NCBI GenBank assembly: GCA_049602155.1
Contig: JBMYRH010000009.1
Location: 1-64,000 of the forward strand
Source: JBMYRH01 sp049602155
Lineage (GTDB): Bacteria > Myxococcota_A > UBA9042 > PHBI01 > JBMYRH01
Direction of reading: 5' to 3'
Length of the DNA: 64,000 nt
A model generated the notes under the pieces. That model searched no databases. It saw only the letters and a program-made list of their open reading frames with translations, and was not told the origin of the DNA. The number at the start of each line of letters is the position of its first letter. Position 1 is the first letter of the stretch. Of the stretch, positions 60,530 to 64,000 are shown piece after piece. Position numbers and translations under genes: made by a program.

Positions 60530-61816
60530 TCACCGGGTGGCGCTCGTGGAGTTACAAGTCGGCAGCTCCTGCATCGCGGCGAGTACGGCCTGGGTCAGGT
60601 CCAGGTCGTAGGATGTCTCTCTCCAGGTCTCCCAGCTCGAGCCACCCTGTGCATGTGCGGCCTCGAGGCCGTCATAGGGTCCAGACGACGCCCGATGTCC
60701 GATGACATAGGTCTGGATCGCATGATCGATACGGAGCGCGGCGACGGCTGCGCCAATCGCCTCTGCGTTGCTGCCACACTCAGCTTCGCCAGAGCTGATG
60801 AGGATGATGCGCCCCGCATTCCCAGCGAAGATCTCATGGGCCCGATCCAGGATGGTTTGAAAGACGAATTCCAAGGCGGCTTCACCTGCGGAGGCGGTCA
60901 CCGTGCTGAACCACTCCGAGATGTCCGGCGCACTCTCGACTGGGAAGCGCGGTAGCGCGCCAGCCTCTGCTTGGGGGCAGCCGAAGGCCATCGGGAAGGG
61001 CATAAACCCGAGGGAAGCTGAGGGTTGTTCGTCTTGAGCCGCTTCGATAGCAGCTTGAAAGGAGCTCCAATCGCTCCCGACTGCGCCGGTGCGATCGACC
61101 AAGAAGAGGACGGGGTATGGTGCGCAGGGGACGGCGGTGCACCCGGCAGCGGAGCAGACCTCGCTCGGGCCGCAAGGGACGACCTCGGGGGAGAACCGCG
61201 TGCCGCTCGGCAGGCAGTCATGCAGGCCTAAGATGCCTGAGCAGACCGTGTCGCCAGCGGTGCACTCCTCTGCGAGGCAGATGCCTGTCGGCTCGTGGCA
61301 GCGCTCTTCACCGCCGCAGCTCGAGATGTCATCCATCGGGAATGATACGCCATCCTCTCCGCAGATCGCGGAGGCGACGAGGGTCGCGCAGGTCGGCTCG
61401 CCAGGGAAGCAAGTCAGGCATTGCCCTTCGTGGCAGATCTCGTCTGTGCCACAGGGCTCAGGGGCCGCCCACTTCAACCCAGAGGCCTCACAGCGCCTCC
61501 GCACCGTCCAGCTCGCACAGCGCACACTCTCGGGGGTGCAGAGCGGGACACGGCAGTGGCCGTCTAGGCACGTCGTGCCCGCCTCACAGACGTTCGGTGG
61601 ACCCCAGGTGCGCTGATCATTACAGACACTCCAGGTGCCGTCGTCCTCACACACTCGCGTGGTCGGCTCACATCCTGCCAAGTCACTGCTGACGTCGACT
61701 TGGAGCGCGTCACCTCCGGAGGGCGCGCTGATCGTGACGTCAGCGGTGTCAGAGGTCGAGGTGGCCTCACCGCAGGCGGTCAGGCTCAAGAGGAGGCAGA
61801 GGATGAGGAATTTCAT
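60530..61816 (-). CDS. Lipoprotein with Cys-rich repeats and von Willebrand A-like domain
   Basis: 428 residues, lipobox LTAC (Cys15). Residues about 45-230 form a series of small disulfide-type modules (CEDDGTWSVC, CLDGHCRVPLC, CGTDEICHEGQC, CGPSEVCSAAGC). Residues about 235-415 look like a von Willebrand A domain: the first strand with VLFLVDRTGAVGSDW where DxSxS is expected, then IILISSGEAECGSN and IQTYVIGHRASSG. The metal site is altered (Asp-Arg-Thr-Gly-Ala), so adhesion by the usual mechanism may be lost. It starts 24 bp after the HtrA gene and probably shares its transcript. Confidence 0.78.
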   Translation of the reverse strand: MKFLILCLLLSLTACGEATSTSDTADVTISAPSGGDALQVDVSSDLAGCEPTTRVCEDDGTWSVCNDQRTWGPPNVCEAGTTCLDGHCRVPLCTPESVRCASWTVRRRCEASGLKWAAPEPCGTDEICHEGQCLTCFPGEPTCATLVASAICGEDGVSFPMDDISSCGGEERCHEPTGICLAEECTAGDTVCSGILGLHDCLPSGTRFSPEVVPCGPSEVCSAAGCTAVPCAPYPVLFLVDRTGAVGSDWSSFQAAIEAAQDEQPSASLGFMPFPMAFGCPQAEAGALPRFPVESAPDISEWFSTVTASAGEAALEFVFQTILDRAHEIFAGNAGRIILISSGEAECGSNAEAIGAAVAALRIDHAIQTYVIGHRASSGPYDGLEAAHAQGGSSWETWRETSYDLDLTQAVLAAMQELPTCNSTSATR

Positions 61817-61840
61817 GGGTGGCAGGGTACCACCTGAGGC

Positions 61841-62968
61841 TCAATCGATCGCGTGCAGTGAGAGTTTGATCGATCGCTCCGCACCATCACGGCGAATACC
61901 AAGCATCACGAGGTCCCCGAGGTTGCGGCCATCCAAGAGGCGGATCAGGTCGTCACCGTTCTGAATGGGTTGACCATCTAGGGAGATGATGACGTCGCCC
62001 AGCTGAAGTCGCCCGCGGCTGTCACGGTACATCGGCCGTAGCCCTGCCGCGGCCGCGGCTGTCTGTGGCATGACCCCGAGGATGATCGCCCCTTTCACGC
62101 CGAACTGAGTGGCCAAATGTTGTCGTGCAAGCTGCACTCCAAGGCCCGGGCGTGGTGCACGACCCGATCGAATGAGCTGGGGAATAATGCGGTTGACGGT
62201 GTCGACGGGGACGGCGAACCCGATGCCAGCGTATGCGCCCGAGGGGCTCTCAATCGCTGTGTTGACGCCGATGAGGCGCCCTGAAGAATCTAAGAGAGGT
62301 CCGCCCGAGTTGCCGGGGTTGATGGCGGCGTCGGTTTGGATCACCCCGAAGATGGTGCGCCCCGAGATGGACTGCATCTCCCGATCCAAGGCGCTGATGA
62401 CGCCGGTTGTGAGTGTGTGGTCGAGCCCAAAGGGGTTGCCGATTGCATAGGTGGACTGGCCGACCTTGAGGTCGTTAGAGGTGCCTAGCGACAGCGGCGT
62501 GAGGGCCCCGATCGGCGCATCGATTCGGAGGACAGCGAGGTCTTGGTCTGGGGCTGTCCCGATCAGCTCGGCGGCATATTCGATGCCATTCGCGGTGCGG
62601 ATCACCGCGGACTCGGCTTGGGCGATGACGTGATAGTTGGTGACGATATGCCCGTCGTCATCCCAAATGAAGCCCGAGCCACTGCCCTGGGGGATGCGTC
62701 GCACTTCTGAGGAGAACCCGAAGAAGTTTCGTCGCGCCGGGACATGGGTCAGCGTCGTAATAAAGACCACTGACGGGGCAGTGCGCTCGAAGAGCGCGAT
62801 GGTCGCGGACTCATCGCTTGCGAACGCCCCACGCTCTGCCACGACGCGCGGCGCTGCGGGCACCGTCACGGTCGGTTGTCGCGCCTCGATCACGAGATAG
62901 AGCGACGTCCCCATCATCCCCAGGGACATCAGGAGCAAGAGCAGGACATAGCGCTGGGATAAATTCAT
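61841..62968 (-). CDS. htrA: HtrA/DegS-type serine protease with one PDZ domain
   Basis: ATG 62968 (GGAG upstream) gives 375 residues; a start at 62995 would add nine. A membrane anchor at about 7-27 and no signal cleavage site suggest a DegS-like, inner-membrane-tethered periplasmic protease. Catalytic triad: His113 (TNYHVI), Asp143 (DQDLAVLRID), Ser221 (NPGNSGGPLL). One PDZ domain about 275-370 (GVMPQTAAAAAGLRPM). It degrades or senses misfolded envelope proteins. Between an FAD oxidoreductase gene (40 bp upstream) and the VWA-like lipoprotein gene. Confidence 0.93.
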   Translation of the reverse strand: MNLSQRYVLLLLLMSLGMMGTSLYLVIEARQPTVTVPAAPRVVAERGAFASDESATIALFERTAPSVVFITTLTHVPARRNFFGFSSEVRRIPQGSGSGFIWDDDGHIVTNYHVIAQAESAVIRTANGIEYAAELIGTAPDQDLAVLRIDAPIGALTPLSLGTSNDLKVGQSTYAIGNPFGLDHTLTTGVISALDREMQSISGRTIFGVIQTDAAINPGNSGGPLLDSSGRLIGVNTAIESPSGAYAGIGFAVPVDTVNRIIPQLIRSGRAPRPGLGVQLARQHLATQFGVKGAIILGVMPQTAAAAAGLRPMYRDSRGRLQLGDVIISLDGQPIQNGDDLIRLLDGRNLGDLVMLGIRRDGAERSIKLSLHAID

Positions 62969-63008
62969 CGCGTCTCCACTCCTAATACGACGCACGGTGT
63001 TGAATCCT

Positions 63009-64000
63009 TCAAGGGTTGACCGCCTCGGCGACCTTTAATCCGTCGATCGCGGAGGAGACGATGCCCCCCGCGAAGCCCGCGCCTTCTCCACAAGGGTAGA
63101 GCCCGGGGAGGGATGGTGACATCAGCGACGGGCCCCGAAGAATGCGGACGGGGCTAGAGGTTGTGGTCTCGACTCCGATCAGGGTCGCCTCTTCGCTGAG
63201 GAACCCTCTCATCCGCTCATCGAAACGATGGATGGCGCGCGCGAGGGGGTCACTGAAGCGTCGCGGCAGGACCTCTCGAAGGTCTGAGGCGATGAGCCCG
63301 GGTTTATAGCTCGAGCGCTCCGGCAGATCTCCGACCCGGTTGTTGAGGAAGTCAGTGAGCCTCTGGGCGGGGGCGACATACCCCCCGCCACCGGCCTGAT
63401 AGGCGCGCTGCTCAAGGTGTCGCTGTAGGGCGAGGCCCGCCAGTGGCCCGTGGGCATCGAGGTCGCCCGGTGTCTTGAGCCAGAAGTCGTCAGGCTCCAC
63501 GGTGACGACAAGCGCAGAGTTGGCCCATCGACTGCCGCGGTTGGAGTTCGACATGCCGTTGACGTTCAGGTGAAGGGGCTCTGTGGGCGTCGGGATCACG
63601 TAGCCGCCGGGGCACATGCAGAAGGAGTAGATCCCTCGGCCCGAGATCTTCGCGGTGACCGCGTAAGCGGCCGCGTCCAACTCAGGGTGCGAAGAGAACG
63701 CACCGAGCTGGATGTCGTTGATCAGGGCCTGAGGGTGCTCTACCCGGGCTCCGATGGCGAGGGGCTTGCGTGCCATCTGAGCTCCACGTCGATGGAGCAT
63801 CTCGTAGACGCCTCGCGCGGAGTGCCCCGTCGCCAGGATGACCGAGGACCCCTCGATCTCCTCCCCATCGTCGAGTCGCACGCCGCAGACGTGGCCTGAG
63901 TCGTTGGTCAGCAGGTCGGTGACCTTGGCATGGAAGCGGATCTCACACCCGGCTTCGATCAAAAAGGCTCGGAGCCTCCGGAGGAGCCGGATGAGCAAGT
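63009..64000 (-). CDS. COG2509-type FAD-dependent dehydrogenase, partial
   Basis: The frame runs off the right edge, so only the C-terminal about 330 residues are seen and the FAD Rossmann start is missing. Visible features: a second dinucleotide strand (DGEEIEGSSVILATGHSARG), IGARVEHPQALINDIQLG, the family mark GIYSFCMCPGGYVIPT, and a C-terminal FAD segment SLPGLYPCGEGAGFAGGIVSSAIDGLKVAEAV. Proteins of this COG are uncharacterised FAD-dependent oxidoreductases, soluble and cytoplasmic. Upstream of htrA on the same strand. Confidence 0.85.
   Translation of the reverse strand, partial: LLIRLLRRLRAFLIEAGCEIRFHAKVTDLLTNDSGHVCGVRLDDGEEIEGSSVILATGHSARGVYEMLHRRGAQMARKPLAIGARVEHPQALINDIQLGAFSSHPELDAAAYAVTAKISGRGIYSFCMCPGGYVIPTPTEPLHLNVNGMSNSNRGSRWANSALVVTVEPDDFWLKTPGDLDAHGPLAGLALQRHLEQRAYQAGGGGYVAPAQRLTDFLNNRVGDLPERSSYKPGLIASDLREVLPRRFSDPLARAIHRFDERMRGFLSEEATLIGVETTTSSPVRILRGPSLMSPSLPGLYPCGEGAGFAGGIVSSAIDGLKVAEAVNP

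Noticed and set aside
1..64000. tRNA, rRNA, transposase or phage genes
   Set aside because: I found no cloverleaf-type sequence in the gaps and no transposase, integrase or phage structural motif in the readable frames.

Overview
This window looks like chromosomal DNA of a Myxococcota-type bacterium (former deltaproteobacteria; a Bradymonadia-like lineage would fit). The reasons are moderately high GC, dense co-oriented genes with frequent 1-4 bp start/stop overlaps, many secreted lipoproteins and Cys-rich or acidic-repeat proteins, an Agl/Glt-like TolQ-TolR-FHA/AgmX cluster, a porin plus short OPX polysaccharide-export pair, a TPR-linked Ser/Thr kinase and PilZ-type proteins. No rRNA, tRNA, CRISPR array, insertion sequence or prophage was recognised. 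The taxonomic call is inference.

Layout. 1-9447 (+): an envelope machine of two TPR proteins (the first cut by the window edge), a small secreted protein, a TolQ-like channel, two TolR/ExbD-like proteins and an FHA-AgmX/TonB-like protein. It resembles the proton-driven Agl/Glt complex of Myxococcus. 9605-12450 (+): a secreted protein, an outer-membrane beta-barrel and a minimal OPX lipoprotein, behind their own promoter. 12550-19461 (+): tail-less dnaK, dnaJ, an LpoA-like TPR/periplasmic-binding lipoprotein, thiL and a DAG-kinase-family protein, all tightly packed. 19465-24651 (-): a Cys-rich lipoprotein, a B12-type radical SAM protein, a PKD/degenerate phosphoesterase lipoprotein and hemW.

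24938-25798 (+) is a PilZ-like protein. 25791-32515 (-) reads as one transcription unit: an Lrp/AsnC regulator, an RND exporter, then dmpE-dmpF-dmpG-dmpH, the lower meta-cleavage pathway from 4-oxalocrotonate to pyruvate and acetyl-CoA. Divergent from it are a ThrE-type and a LysE-type amino-acid exporter, with a good Lrp-type operator in the 59 bp between the divergent genes. 34570-35134 holds a stand-alone 103-aa protein that aligns without gaps to sigma-70 region 4.2 but lacks the -35-contact residues; it has its own promoter and terminator. 35210-40201 (-): a coiled-coil protein, a TPR-Ser/Thr kinase and yaaA.

40287-43004 (+): a lipoprotein hydrolase and purF. 43001-49467 (-): a 12-repeat MopE-like/beta-helix lipoprotein and an adenylate cyclase with three periplasmic CxxCH sensor modules. 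49619-53416 (+): a YceI lipoprotein, a double FKBP, a PilZ protein and an SGNH hydrolase. 53627-58789 (+): sufBCDSU iron-sulfur cluster assembly, followed by an N-formylglutamate-amidohydrolase-like gene. 59975-64000 (-): a small unknown, a von Willebrand-like lipoprotein, an HtrA protease and a COG2509-type FAD protein cut by the right edge.

The most unusual items are the sigma-region-4-like mini-protein, the triple heme-c sensor cyclase, the Asp-less/Asp-bearing TolR pair in the envelope machine, the porin/minimal-OPX pair and the Lrp-RND-dmp unit.
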